Shown here: one piece after another, positions 25,486 through 38,127 of the stretch | Numbering within the stretch: position 1 is the first letter of the stretch | Layout of the letters: each line of letters starts with the position of its first letter | Source: Pseudoscleropodium purum | Lineage: Eukaryota > Streptophyta > Bryopsida > Hypnales > Brachytheciaceae | Direction of reading: 5' to 3' | Length of the DNA: 64,000 nt | Assembly (NCBI GenBank): GCA_963969395.1 | Contig: OZ017802.1 | Span: 7,442,501 to 7,506,500 of the forward strand | Program-made: the position numbers and the translations under genes | The notes under the pieces: model-generated | Told to the model about the DNA's origin: nothing | What the model saw: the letters and a program-made list of their open reading frames with translations, nothing else | Database searches by the model: none

Positions 25486-28400
25486 ATGTATAAATCACTG
25501 CGGTCTGTGGCTTTTCGGCGGAGTATCTCTGCAAAGGAAAGTGTGGTGTCGTCTCAGCTTCTTGTAGTGAGAGCGGAGGATGCTTACAAATCTCGGAAGT
25601 TGACTACGGTGGGACAAGAGCTTTCCGGAAATGGCTTCGGTGAGTTGTTGATTATCGCTCTCTTCTGACTTGCTGACAAACCCGGTTTAACGTGAATTTT
25701 TCCATCCTCGTTCTCCTGCAATTCGTGAAGGCTGCTTCTCATTCAAGCATTATCGTTTGTAGATGTACTCTGTCCGAAAGTTAGTTCGTGTCTCCCTGTG
25801 TTTGAACTTCCTTCTAGGCATTCGTAATTTACACAATCGTTTGATAAGATATCCGTGTTTTTTTTGTAGGATTGGCGGAACCAGGCTTTCAGCAAAGAAT
25901 AGATAACTTAACACGGAGAGTTTCTCGAGATATTAAGTTGGGGAGAGATGACGTAGCCATGAGGCTGCTACCCCAATTGGGGTCACAAGACAGGCCTGCC
26001 ACAGTTGTCTATTGCAATTATCTACTCAACAGTTGCGCCCGTGCTAGAAATCTTAATGTGAGTATGACCTACTAGCAATTGCTATGAGAGCTTGATGCAA
26101 TCATCTGAGAAGAAGTAATCTAAATTCCTGGAGATGAATATTGCAGGGGGGTATTCTTTTATCATGGATTTACTGCTTACATAATGCTAGATAGCACGAT
26201 GGCTGTGTTCTGAAGCCTCCTATCCTCAACGGTCAATGATGATCAAAAGCCTATAACACCTCCACTCGTACAATTTTTTTGGTCGCGCTGTTTGTATGGG
26301 ATCTCTTTTGAGGTATTGATGATGGCGCAGATGGCGAAGGAGGTCTACAGATTTATGGAAAGAAATGGACTGAGAATGAACGAGATTTCGTATGGCTGTT
26401 TCCTTCGCACTCTCTGCCGCACCAGACAACTGGATGAAGTAAGTTAGGAATTTGACATCTTGCATATCTGGAAGGAAGTGTGAATATCTCTCTTGCATCA
26501 AGCGTTTAGATTCAAGTGTAGCGCGCAATAGCAGTTTGTTTCGAGAATGGATGGACTGATCCAATTTACAATGTTCGACACTAAAATGATTTTTACAAGT
26601 CGCTCTGCAGGCCTTGGAATTGTTGGAGGTGCTGTCTAGGAGCAAAGGAGTTAAGGCCAACCTAGTCATGTACAATACTGTTCTCAATGGCTGCAGTCTA
26701 TCCAAAAGCAAAGTTCATGCAGATAAATGTTTGACTGTAATGGAGAGACAAGGGGTAGCCAAAGATGAGATGTCCTATGTTGAACTAATAAAGGTATAGC
26801 CATCCCACCTGATGGAATCTTGTTCCTTTTTCAACTTACATGTATGAGGCGTGCGGAATTCACCGTCGTGTTGCTTTCGGAAATTTTGGTGTCAATTACT
26901 TCAATAATGTATAAACCTTGATATTCAGGTTTGAGTTTTATGTCCTGATTTTGGTGTGGGTGTTTCAGCTCTCAGGTCTATTGCAGGACGCGTCTGCTGT
27001 GAAAGCCTGGTGGGAAGAACTCGTTAAGAAAGGGTCGCCTAGTCCGCCATCTCGCTGCACTACTATTGTTGCTCTGTGTCGATCAAGGGCCCTTCCAGAT
27101 GCTCTTACAGCACTAACAGAGATGTCCAACATTTTGTCTGCCAATAACGCTTTTCATCATTTACCTGGAAAGAAAAGCCGCCCTCCTAGATCTGAAACAG
27201 AATCCGATTTGAGGGAGTTGTCTTCATCGCAGTCTGAGCGAAGTTCAGGTGAACCACACACTGGTAATGCCGTATCAGGTTTTTGTTCGCTTGCAAAGGG
27301 CAGAGAGTGTTCTAGCTTTCTAGTATTTTCATTCCTTATTTGTTTTTGTGGTGAGAAGGAAGCCTGCATTTTTACCCACTCACTGCAGAATTAATTTCGC
27401 TGTGCTGTTCTGGTGTTCTTAATCCATCCTCCTGTTTCTTGCATCTGTATTTTACTTGGGAAATAGGTCCAGCTGAGAGTCTACCTTTGACGGGATTTCA
27501 CCATTGGGAGGTACGGAAGGAACTTCAGGATGCCTTCAACGCTCTTATAAACGCTGCTGGTCAGGCCGGTCAGCACAAATTAGCAGAGTCTCTATTCTCA
27601 GAGGTAATCAATAGTCTGCCTTAGTGATGTTCTTTGTACTTCAAGTTTTATTTTTGGTTGTTTACCTGCGGTATGCCAAGTAGAAATAGTTCATGAAAGC
27701 AGGTATGTCTTTGCAGATGAGGAATTTGGGACTGAGACTTAGCATTTACACCTTCAACTCGTTATTGAGGGCTGTTGTAGAAGGACGAGGCATCTCACAT
27801 GCTCTTCGAGTGGTAAGCTGCTGTCGTCTTCATTTTCGTTTATCTGCTTTACATTCATTGATAGAGCAGTTTTTGTTTATTTTTGCTATTCAAATTCTTT
27901 CTGAATTACGCTCAGCTTCATGAATGTGAATATGTGTTTGAGTGTTGCTCTTGTTCTTTGGTCCTTGTTCCCATTTGTTCCTTATTCCAACTTCTGACTT
28001 CTGTTGTATCTATTGTGAGATGCAATGCTCTCATCCTCTTCTCAAATATCTGATCATGCAAAGAAATCTCTGATGTGATTTGTTGCTTATACTCTCATTC
28101 GTATTATAAAATTAGCACCTGATAGGCAACAAAGAGGGTGTTGGATGGAAAGGTTGAGAACATGGTGGAATAAGTAAGTCAACGAGGCGCCAGCTGGTGA
28201 TCTGAGTGAGAGTCGACGTATATCGTTGGCTGGCATGTTTTTGGTCTTGCAGGTGAGGAGTATGGAAGCAGTTGGAGTGCGCCCGGATACGTACACATAT
28301 ACTACTCTATTGGATGGCTACTGTCGTGATGGTCAGTTAGATAAGGCTGAAGCGTTACTAGCTAAAATGGAGGATAGTAAACCAAATCAAAAACCTTCTA

Positions 28401-30561
28401 TTTACACGTACAATATCTTCATCAAGGCTTGTGCTTCTAAGGTGATAATAATTTCTACTTTCACTGGAAGAGTATGAAACTTCTGTGGGTTGTTCCTCAT
28501 TTTCCATTGGCAGATATCGATACTCAACTAATCCTCTTGGGTGCTCAATTAGCTTTCCTGTTTTCAAGAGATATGCTATCTATTCTTATCAACATAATGC
28601 ACTTACCCAATTCTTTTATCGGTTGTAATGTGTAGAGTGATGCAGAGAGAGCATTGCGGGTGTTCGCAAGAATGAAAGCATCAGGATCAATTCCTGATAG
28701 TCACACCTATTGTGCTCTGTTGGGTGCATGTGGAGCTGTGTCTGGGAGGCCTGATTTAGCTGATGCAGAGTCTCGCAAGGAGGTTGCGCAGAGAGTGATG
28801 GCTATAGAGAAAGATATGGCACAGTCAGGTGTACATCACACAGCTGCATCTGTTTCTGCATTGGTAAGTTTTTGAGGGCTTGAATGTTAATATTACAGTT
28901 GAAGCATTGAGAAGAGAACATGTGTGCTCAATGTGGCTATGCTAAACTTACAGATCTGATATTGCCTTATATTAAATCAGATTCTCAAGTTTACATGCTG
29001 TGCGTATTTTGCAGATGAGTTTGCTTGGATCAGAGGGGATGGTGGATCGAGTGCTTCAGAACCTGCGTGCTTGCCAAGAGATAGATCTTTCTACTAGAGA
29101 AAAATTGTTGGATATAATAGCGTACAACACTGCTATAAACGCATGTGTACAAGCAAAGAAGGTACTCTACTATATTTCTGAGAGAGTGAGCCTTCCGTTC
29201 ATACCTTAGGTTTTTTAACTTTCATCTTGCGCAGGGCTTATATTGATAGATTGAATCCTCGTCTTATTGATGGCTTACATGGGTCGTGTAAATTTTTGCA
29301 GTTTGACGAAGCCTGGGATATATTCATGGAAATGAGGTCACTGAATGTAAGACCTGACCTTTTTACGTACAACATTTTGATTAATGCCTGCGCTCAGAAG
29401 CAAGGTGTGACAAGGGCTCTTGAGCTGATGGATACGATGCGCAAAGACAAGATTACTCCTGACCTGGTTACCTACAACTCCCTCGTTAAGGTACGTTCCT
29501 TCTCATTGTGTCAGCTTTGGAGACGTAGTACTTGACGTGGCAGTGTGCTTGCAGTAAATTACTGTAGATAAGCACAGCTTCAGTATGCAAGATGCTAAAA
29601 GATTCGGGGTCTAAAAACTTCTGACGTCAGCTTGTATTCTGTGCTCGACAAAATTGACGATTTCGTGATTAAGTTGTACGAAGGTGTACAGTTATTAAAT
29701 GTTTCCTTCTCATTGCAGGTCATTTGTCACTGTGGAGAATTGGATTCAGGGTTAAGAATTTTGAGAGAGATGAAAGCGAGAGGTGTACAGCCAGATGTTG
29801 CGACTTTTAATACCCTTCTTGCTTCTGCGTCCTATCATGTAAGTAATCTATCCTGAATCTCCGCGTGGTTACTGCATGATCATTATGCGTGCACGATTCA
29901 TAACCTCTTGGAGGTTGTCCCTATTAGAACAGTAGCTTGCATTTTTTTAATCATTTCTAAGGAGTACAGAATGTGTACCTTGTTTGGATTTTTGAAATAT
30001 TTGTTCGTATTAAATGTTCATATTTCTCTCGTAGGGAACATTAGTTAGATTTCCTTGATATTTCTTGTAGGTCAAAATGTTTTGCAGTAATTATTGGTTA
30101 TGTAACATAATTCTGTTGTTTGATCCTCTGAAAAGAAACGAAAGGAGCTTGCGGAGTACCTTGTTGAGGAGATGAGACTAGCCAATGTTGTGCCAGACAC
30201 GCACACATGCTCTCAAGTGGTCTCTCTTTATATGCGCTCTGGCGATTTAACAGAAGCGTCTGAGGCTCTCACTGTTCTTAGTTCGCGGATGCTTAAGCCT
30301 AAGCCGGTGCAGAGCCCCGAGGTAGATGAGGGCGATGATGTTGGCAGTAATGACGACAACAGTGATGAAGACTTGGAAGAGGCATTGTTGTCTCCTGAAC
30401 CTGATGCTTATCCAGTCTATGTATCAACTTTAGCGCAAGTGATGCAGGGGCCTCAGGGTGCTGCAGAAGCAGAAAGCTCATCCTGGGCAACGCGATTACG
30501 AGAGCAATATTCTCTATGGAACCAGGCACAGCCCCAGAAAACTTCCTCACAGGCCAGGTAG
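25486..30561 (+). CDS. P-class pentatricopeptide repeat protein, organelle-targeted
   Basis: Thirteen exons keep one frame: 25486-25639, 25870-26057, 26331-26438, 26611-26793, 26969-27248, 27467-27603, 27717-27812, 28253-28441, 28636-28863, 29015-29161, 29302-29490, 29719-29838, 30136-30561; 814 residues. An in-frame TAG lies 12 nt before the ATG. The first ~50 residues are Arg/Ser-rich, as in a plastid or mitochondrial transit peptide. From about residue 85 to 715, 35-residue PPR motifs follow, clearest in the second half: YTYTTLLDGYCRDGQLDKAE, IAYNTAINACVQA, LFTYNILINACAQ, LVTYNSLVK, VATFNTLLASA. No E, DYW or SMR domain; the C-terminus has an acidic stretch (DEGDDVGSNDDNSDEDLEE) and a Gln/Ser-rich end. 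Such proteins bind organellar RNA base by base. Exon 5 has a second in-phase donor at 27,264 (five extra residues). No specific orthologue is recognised. Confidence 0.9.
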
Positions 30562-32699
30562 TTTCGCAATGATGCATACGATGGGAATGATCAGTAACTA
30601 GTACACATTACAATGAGTGAGGCTGCTTCGTCATGAATCTGCATGTAGAAGCCTTGGTGGAAAGAGGTGCAATTTGTTAACGTGTTTTGCGTTGTCCCCA
30701 AGTCTAATACTCTTTTACTATTTGAGACAATGTGCAACTCTTTGTCTCTGTACCTGAGGAATAACCAGCAAGTGAAATACGGTACTCAATGAAGAAGCAA
30801 ATCGATATAAGATCGTCCGTATAAACTCCTAAATGACGGGTTGTTTGAGCATAGCACTTTGTTTTCTTGAGTAGCTCTTGTAACAAGCATAATTCCTCAT
30901 TTGTGTGGAATAATATTGATGATTGTTGCTCTTGAAATGAAAGAAGACTTATGTAACTTTCCTATTGAAAAAATATCAATGAAATTGCACAATTTTTGAG
31001 AAAATGTCACTGTTGAAAAGATTGATGAAAGATGCTCAATTAGGCAATACTTTGTACATACCTTGAATAGGAATGTTGAAGGTGGAATGCTCAAAAGTGC
31101 TCCAAAACTTTGATTTTTTTTGCATGGATAAATATCATTATGATATTGATGTGTAATTTTTTTCAAATAATTGAGGTGTAAAAAAAAAGATATGAGAATG
31201 TGAAGTGACAGTCTAAAGCATCTTCTTCATTTTCAAAAAATTCATCAAAAATTGCTTATTTGATCATTTTTTGATTGGATTGTACCAATAGACTTAGTGG
31301 AAAAAATCATCTAGGATCTCTTTGTTGTTCAAAAGTTGTTTGTGAGGTTAGCATATTGAATTTTCTACAAGTGCAGTTGTAAGAGTCACATGGTGATTTT
31401 ATGGTCCTTTAGGGGTTAATTGTTCCAAAGTGTATTTTCTAGAAGATGGCAAAATAAATAGTGTCTCTTAGTGATGTGTTATTTTCCATCCAAATATTCC
31501 ATTGTTGGTGCACATGCTAGTTGATTAGCCAAATTAGCCAGAGTAGACTTACAACCTTTCATAAGCTTTCTTGCACTTCTTATTCTACATTGTATTTGAA
31601 TTTTGATTGAACTTGTTATTTTTTTGTAATGACACAGTATGATAGGATGCTCTCTAATCACATTGGGTTGTCTTCCTTTGTTATTTAGCTTTTGGTCCTA
31701 TCAATGTAACTTTAAATTGCCATGATTTCATTCATTCTAAGGACTGCTTCACACATGAGCCAAAGGTCGAGAGTCCATCGGCCTCCACCAATCAAATTTT
31801 CGTAAACCCCAACTTTGACCTCTTGACCCTTCACATAAGGTGGCACAATCCAAAGTCCGTCGCCTTCCAACTTGCCTACATGGCAACCCAAGCTCCTACG
31901 TAGCGATGGCCTTGTGATGGACTCTTGACCAAAGTTTGGGTCGCCACTTAGTGGTGACCCAAACTCTAGTTCAAAGTTTGTCAAATTTTAACCATTTATT
32001 TCCATTTCTTTGTACGCTCACCCAAAGTTTGGCCATAAACTCCCATGGCCTCTTGACTTGGTCAGCCCATGTGTGAAGCGCCCCTAATTACATTAAGTTG
32101 ATTTCTCTCCAAATTGAGGTTTTAGCCCCATTCTTACAACTCCAAGTTGAAAAATGGGGTCAATCAACTTTAGCACCATTTGAGGTGCAAAACAGTGATG
32201 ACCTCTCTTTGTGGCACTTAATTACATTGACTAGCAAAATATGGTCATGAGAACATCATTACTTCCTTCTAAACTACATCCACATATATTCCAATAAGCA
32301 ATTGTTCCTATTATTATATTTTGTAAACTTTTGTTAAATTTTGATGGAATTTAAAAAGAGTATTCTAGATTTTCTTCTTATGCACTTTTTGGAAACAATA
32401 TGAATAAACTACAAATTTTCACTCTTCAAAATAGGTGTACCCAAAAGAAGCTGAACAACCAAAGCTCAGAATTAATTTATATACACATATTGTGAAAATG
32501 CATCCGTCTATTTTGATAAGTTGCGACTGCATCTCTCTGATCAGCTCTTCTGTGTGTATAAACAATGCCTAAATCGAGCTTTGGAAGATGAAAAAGAAAT
32601 GTACACTTCCGAAGCGAATTTCTGCTTGGCTATGAAATGCCTAGCGTGACAAAAAAAACTCTAGAAAATACAGCGTCCCACAAAATGGGAAAACATTGA
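30562..32699. other. Convergent intergenic region
   Basis: It separates the PPR gene (+) from the DHQ synthase gene (-), so it holds two 3' ends. The part to about 30,760 has transcript-like composition. At about 31,400-31,413 CCTTTAGGGG with TTAA is a lone TTAA-element terminus. The patch 31,740-32,080 is richer in GC (GCCAAAGG, GGTCGCCACTTAGTGGTGACC) but without exon structure. No gene seen. Confidence 0.4.
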
Positions 32700-35220
32700 C
32701 TATTTTTCCACCAAAAATTCTTGGATCTGAAAACCAATGTGGTGTGCTTCCTCTTGCAAACTCAACAGCAACCTGTCTCCCGTTTTCAAATTTGTGACAG
32801 GAAGCGCATTCGAAGCCTTGTCCTCTGGAAAGATGCAGAACGTATATAAGTTGTTTGAGGTTCACGTATTTTTGAGAGATAGTAACATGCACAAAATTCA
32901 TTTTAATCCCCGTAATATTGACAACGACTAGATCCTTAAAAGACTCACCTCCCGGTGCAACGAGGCAGACTGTTTCAGTATTTTGTAGCAAGACGCTATG
33001 CCTTTGGCCGTCCACCTCCACCTCCACAAGCAGCAAAGGCCTCGATTCTATTTTCACTCGTCCAACCAAAACAGACCGAGTGTGTCCATTTGCGTCCACC
33101 ACCATTACTTGACTTCCAGTATGAAGCTCAGAAAGGTATGACGTGCGGCCACCCGCCATCCCAACGTACGCGTGAACCGGCCCCTGTTGCACAGGAAATA
33201 AAAACATGCCCATAATTTAAATGTGGGAGACGTCTTGAAATGAGCCTCAATGCTGGTGACAGAAGCATCTGAAACTGTAGATAAGCTTAATCAACACTAG
33301 TAAACGAGAAAGGTACGTAATTAACTTACAGCGTTCACTCGGAAAGGTCGTGACGCCACGTGGTCGCTTTCTAAGCACTCGGAGTGTACCAAGAAGAGAG
33401 CTCTCGCAAAAGATCCAACCTATGTGGCACAGATGATAGTTTAATACACGTTGGTGAAGGCGAGTTACACTCTGAACTCAGCCTACTACTAAGAATCATT
33501 TCCAGCTCTGATCGATAATTTAATTAAACAAGCAAGCGTTTAGCAGATTGCGGGATTCAACAAGAGCGACTTACCAGGAGACCCTCTCCAGGATTCAATA
33601 GATTGCAGAGGTCAACACACACACGATCTCCCATACCAACAGACTCCACTTGAGTGACTGTCGCCTCCACCAGCGAAATTCCCATTTTGGGATCTTTGTG
33701 GTCTTTCAAATATGTCTGCCACGATTACGCCATTAAAGTCAATAAGCAGTGAAAGGGGAGAAAGAAAGAAAGGTCAGAGTAGGATTGAACCAAAAAAAAG
33801 AATTTCAGCAAAGTCAGCATAATTTGCATCCTAAGAAGTCGGTTGCATGGGAAACTTCGGCCGCTGGTACCTTAAGAGCAAACACTTCAGAAATATCATC
33901 AGTGTGCAAAACGATTCCATCCGTGCCCTTCTGAAACACTTCAAGATAAACCCGGGCATCGCTTGCTGTGCTTGCTGTGGCATACAGAGCCGTGCTGCTC
34001 TCTTGAAAAGCTGCCACCATAGTCTCAACTGGAATGATCTAGACACCTCAGCACGAACTATCAGTCTCATATCTACTGAAAACTACGGTCATAAAATTTC
34101 TCCATGAACAACATAATCTATCCACAGTCTAGAATGAAGTTCGCAGTGTTTAACAGCGGGTTCAGTAAGCAGGCGTGATCAGATCTACCTGCAAATCAGA
34201 TGCGCTCATAACCACGACCTCAGCTTTGCCCATCAACGAAGGAAGGGAGTCGACCTCCTTGCTAGAAGAAGCTTCACCTAGAACGGCCACTGGCTTGTTG
34301 TCCGAGTTCAAGAATTGACCACCCTCCAAGCGCAGTGGATTGATTTTCGCAAGAGCTGTCATACGAAATCGTTTAACACTTCAGGACATTTTACGGCAAC
34401 TATCGAACTGCTCGATCAAAAGAGAATTCAGCAGACAAGACTTGACTAGGACAATCAGTCGATGAAACTCCAGGGATAAAACAACGACATTAAAACCACC
34501 AGATACTACAGTTGTAATCCATACAGAACAAATCGACTTTCATACAGCGTCAATCTCGTTAAATTGGCGATATTCCATTACTTTCGCGCGGTTCAGGACG
34601 TGCGGCCTGAACCCAAAATTTATACCTGTCCTGAAACTAGACCTTAGTGAAGATATATGTCACAATCTTTGGCGCATGGAATGGCGCGAATTTAACGAAA
34701 TTGATGTTAAGACACTGCAATCAAGATTAATGCGACTTTAACATTGAGGGCTGTTTTATCGAACGGCAGGCAGAATTATCATGGTGTTACATGCACGTTT
34801 TAATAGAACGAGAAGAGGCAGAAAATACCTACATGTCCATTCATGGGCGAGGTACATTGTCTCAGGTGTGAAGATAAAAGTTGACCACCCGCCTTCAACA
34901 GAGGCTGTCATCACATCCTTGCTCTTGGTCCACACCCACACTGTCTTTGCCGCTGAAGTTGCTTGCCGCGGTGCAAACAATCCACTTCCTGTAGACCACC
35001 CACTTCCTGTTGATCGAGCACTCCCATGAGACTGGACGCTTCCATTGCTTGAGGACGTTCGTGACAGAGGAGCGCCTAAATTGCTTGAGGACGTTCTAGA
35101 AAATGTGTTGTTTCTGCTCGAGCGTACCACAACTCCTGCAAGCACCAAAAAGGACGATAACGTCAGAAATGCCAATTCTAATACCCGAATTCCATTATGG
35201 AACAAAAGTGAGAGCACCAT
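32700..35220 (-). CDS. 3-dehydroquinate synthase II (archaeal-type, plant plastid form)
   Basis: Seven minus-strand exons: 34833-35135, 34189-34355, 33871-34038, 33575-33715, 33330-33419, 32949-33183, 32700-32824. The catalytic domain is about 346 residues, full length for the family (archaeal enzymes about 360). It starts [13 protein letters not shown] and shows the family blocks in order: [88 protein letters not shown] and the end [11 protein letters not shown]. The archaeal members convert an amino-dideoxy-heptulosonate to dehydroquinate with NAD; the role of the plant copy next to canonical DHQ synthase is not settled. Before the domain lies a Ser/Arg-rich segment. The start is open: an ATG at 35,220 with in-frame stops upstream gives 437 residues, but the DNA between it and 35,136 looks like an intron end (CTGAC branch-like motif, T-rich tract, TTGCAG), so the true first exon may be upstream. 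Confidence 0.9.
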
Positions 35221-36256
35221 GGAATCACGACCTCATCAGCATAACTTCATGAGAAACGAATAGTCGTAACAACAGGTAAGGCAATACTGAAGCCTCTCTA
35301 AATTGGCCTTTGCTTCGTTAACGTATTGGAAATACAAGCCAGAAGCTGGAAAAGTATGCGGAACACATTCAAGTGCGCGCTGAGTGTATGTCAATGGATC
35401 ATTCCGTATCCAAATAAAAATTAAATTAAATTAAATTTTAGAAGCGGACCTTTAACTGCCTTGACAGATTCGAATCAAGAAACGCACGAAAAGAAAGAAA
35501 AGTTGCATGCTGTAATGAATCGGGAATCGAGAGGGTCTCAAACTGCTTTCTAAAAGCCAAAACGTGTTTGAGGACCCAAACCTAGAGAAAATTGGAATCA
35601 TGCCGAGGTCCGACTATGGCTCCTGAAACTCTAAAATCCACTCGCGGGACAATTCCTGGGGCCGAGCTCGCGGGACAATCTCGACCGCCTGCATGGCTCT
35701 TAGACGGCTTACATCCGCTTCAACCCAAAACAAGGATTGATGGTAAGCCCTAAAAATGCCAGCCTCACTAGAAGTATACCGGTATCAAGCCAAAGAAAAA
35801 ACGGCGTGAGAACAATCCCTCTAAAAATTGACGTGGGAGAATGTTCGGGTTAAGCCTAAAGCTACTGACAAGCGTTTGAAGATCGGAAATTGTGGTGAGA
35901 ACAGCCCACTGACAACTTCAAATCTAAGTGAGCTTGAGAAGGACTCGGTTAAATACAAACGGAAAATCCTAGTTCTCGGCAATTTAGTAACAATTCTGAA
36001 CAGTTTTTAACGATTTGCAATGCTAGTATATGTAAATACAGCTTTAGATAAGAGTATTCAAAACAGAATCGAAAATTTAAACGCAGTGTCAGACAATCAG
36101 GAACGCAACTGAAACAAGAATATTCCGGTTCCCAGTTATAGAGGACGGATAGCTTAAAGACGGAGAGTAGAAGCCAGGAAAACAGAGCATGACCACCTGG
36201 GTCAACTTTATCACAGAGAAAAAGACTGCAATGTTGATGTAATGATTCCAGCTTAC
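35221..36256 (-). other. Intron or intergenic spacer between USP-like and DHQS exons
   Basis: No exon with good signals is visible on the minus strand. The open frame from the USP exon runs about 300 nt into this stretch only by chance and is crossed by a strong donor (AAAAC, then GTAAGC). A short ATG frame near 35,608 has no phase-1 donor that would feed the DHQS exon. This is either one intron of about 1.1 kb or the 3' end of one gene and the promoter of the next. Confidence 0.5.
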
Positions 36257-38127
36257 GTTTTGATTTAGGCGGACTCGCAGAACAGTTTGAAGTCGACGTT
36301 TTCTGAGTGTCGTCAATCTGTGGGGGGGTTGCAATGGCCCTGGGATGCAATTGCGGCCTTGGTATAGAGTTTCTTAAAATATTCGGCCTGCCACCGATAC
36401 CACGATCTGTTTTGGTTTTATCATCCGGAGTCACCTCCCAAAGGGAAGCATCGCGCTCCGAAATGGCCTCGTGGTTGATCGAAAACAGGTCGTCGCATGA
36501 TGATTGGGTGTCGAAGCCCATGGACTGAGAGCTCGTGGAATTGCTGGTCGTCGAGGCCATGGAGTTTTGCTTCGTCAGAGGCGAAATTCCGAGCCTCTCA
36601 TGGTGCTCTTTGAAATCCTGGTTGGTGAATGTTCCGGAGGAAATGGACGACCCGCGCAATGAGCTGCCACTTTCCGACGACGTCTTGGAATACAAACTCG
36701 AATGCGAAGGCATGTAGAAACTGCTTGCCATAGTGTTCATTGGGGTGGGACCTCCGGCGGGCGGGAGTGCAATCGGCTTGCTCACGGCGAAGGAACGGAT
36801 GCTCTCTGCTCCGCCTGACGCCCGGACACGCGTCACGAAACACGTCAGATTCTCGATGAAATATTTCCTATCCTTCTTCATTGTCCTGCACGAAACAAAC
36901 AACACCGCGAATCCGCAGCGTCGGTTATGGAAAACGATCTGGCTACTAATTCAGAAACCATTTGAGCCTTTATGATCTTTGCAGTTGTATTTTGAGTTTA
37001 AGAACGGAGTATTTAAGAACAGAATGGACGGAGGGGCGCGGACGGGAGGGACGCAGTGGAAGGCCACCGGAAACACAATTGAAAAATTGTGAGAACGAGA
37101 CTACTCCGGTTCCCAGTAACACAGAAGTCAAAGAAGATCGTTACTCCTGCAATTGCTCAAAACTGCGAAGCATCTAGAATGCTTAGTAATGCAATTGCGT
37201 TTTGAAAAAAGTCATAACACGGACCAGCGACGGAGAGGAGACAGGAATGAACCAGGGTTCAGTTGTTCTCACTTGTCTACAACCACATGGTATGCGCCCG
37301 AGTTCTTAGCTTCTTCTATAACAATGCTTTTCGGATTCTGACCGACACAGACATCGATCGACAACTGCACCTGCAGTCACGAGAAAAAAATTGTACATTA
37401 TTCAGTGGCCTTGTCACGAAATTTTTCCATGAAACCTATCAATCCATATGTCTATCGTCGGAGGTGAGTAGATTAGTACCCCGGCCTTCTTGCACCAAGT
37501 GTCAAGATCATGGGTGTTGTGAAGCATGTACCGCTTGTTCGCAATCTCGGCTTCTAAGCTCCTCCTGCTTGAGCCATTCCAGGTGTTCTTATCAACGCGG
37601 CTCTTGAATCCAACTGCAATCAATCACAGGACATGATCGTAAGAAGTTCAGAAATCGGCTACTCAATTTTGAACGTCATCAAATTTTGAGCAATCGAAAA
37701 GTGTATTCAGAACAATTCAAGATCGGCCGGCAATGGCCACTCTCTCATTTACACATTCTCAACAGTCCGTTTTCAAATTCGCAAAGTAAGCGAAAATCTA
37801 TAGCACTCGCTCGCAGCTTACAATGCGGTCAAATTCGTCTCTGCAAGGAAAGGAGAAGAAAAAGACACTGTCTGGTAAAACCTCTAAAGCATTGGCGATT
37901 TCTATATAATCCACCAATGCAAGGGAAAGCATGAAGCTCCTGAAACTCTCGTGGCTCCTCCACTTACTCGGATTTGACACATGAGTGATAATGCCAACGA
38001 GCCGCAAGAGGTCGCCATGGCGCGTGACGTTTCCGAGCGCCCAGCTCACAGTGCTGCTAGAGAAGTCCTTACTACTTAGGTCCATCACCACGAGCACCAC
38101 ACCCTGCGACTTGACGGCCATCTCCAT
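36257..38127 (-). CDS. USP-like domain protein with Ser/Thr-rich tail (RLCK-type N-terminus)
   Basis: Four minus-strand exons: 37968-38127, 37480-37613, 37273-37370, 36257-36885. They join in phase and give 340 residues, ending in phase 1 at a consensus donor. Residues 1-165 fold as a universal-stress-protein-like domain: beta-strand VVLVVMDLSSK, then SSTVSWALGNV and GDLLRLVGII, SKI-like IGFKSRVDKNTW, KKAGVQLSIDV, PKSIVIEEAKNSGAYHVVVD and KKDRKYFIENL. This arrangement is that of plant receptor-like cytoplasmic kinases with an N-terminal USP domain; the usual glycine-rich ATP motif of bacterial USPs is missing. Residues 165-340 are Ser/Thr-rich and probably disordered. No kinase domain follows on this strand. 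The first ATG (MEMAVKSQG) was taken as start. The next coding exon in phase is that of the DHQ synthase, so this may be the first half of a fusion. Confidence 0.8.

Noticed and set aside
25486..30561. Naming the PPR gene as HCF152
   Set aside because: That protein also has an acidic insert, but its order of motifs and sequence as I remember it differ; no orthologue could be justified.
36257..38127. A full receptor-like cytoplasmic kinase gene
   Set aside because: The USP-like N-terminus fits, but no glycine loop, HRD or DFG motif is readable downstream on the minus strand.
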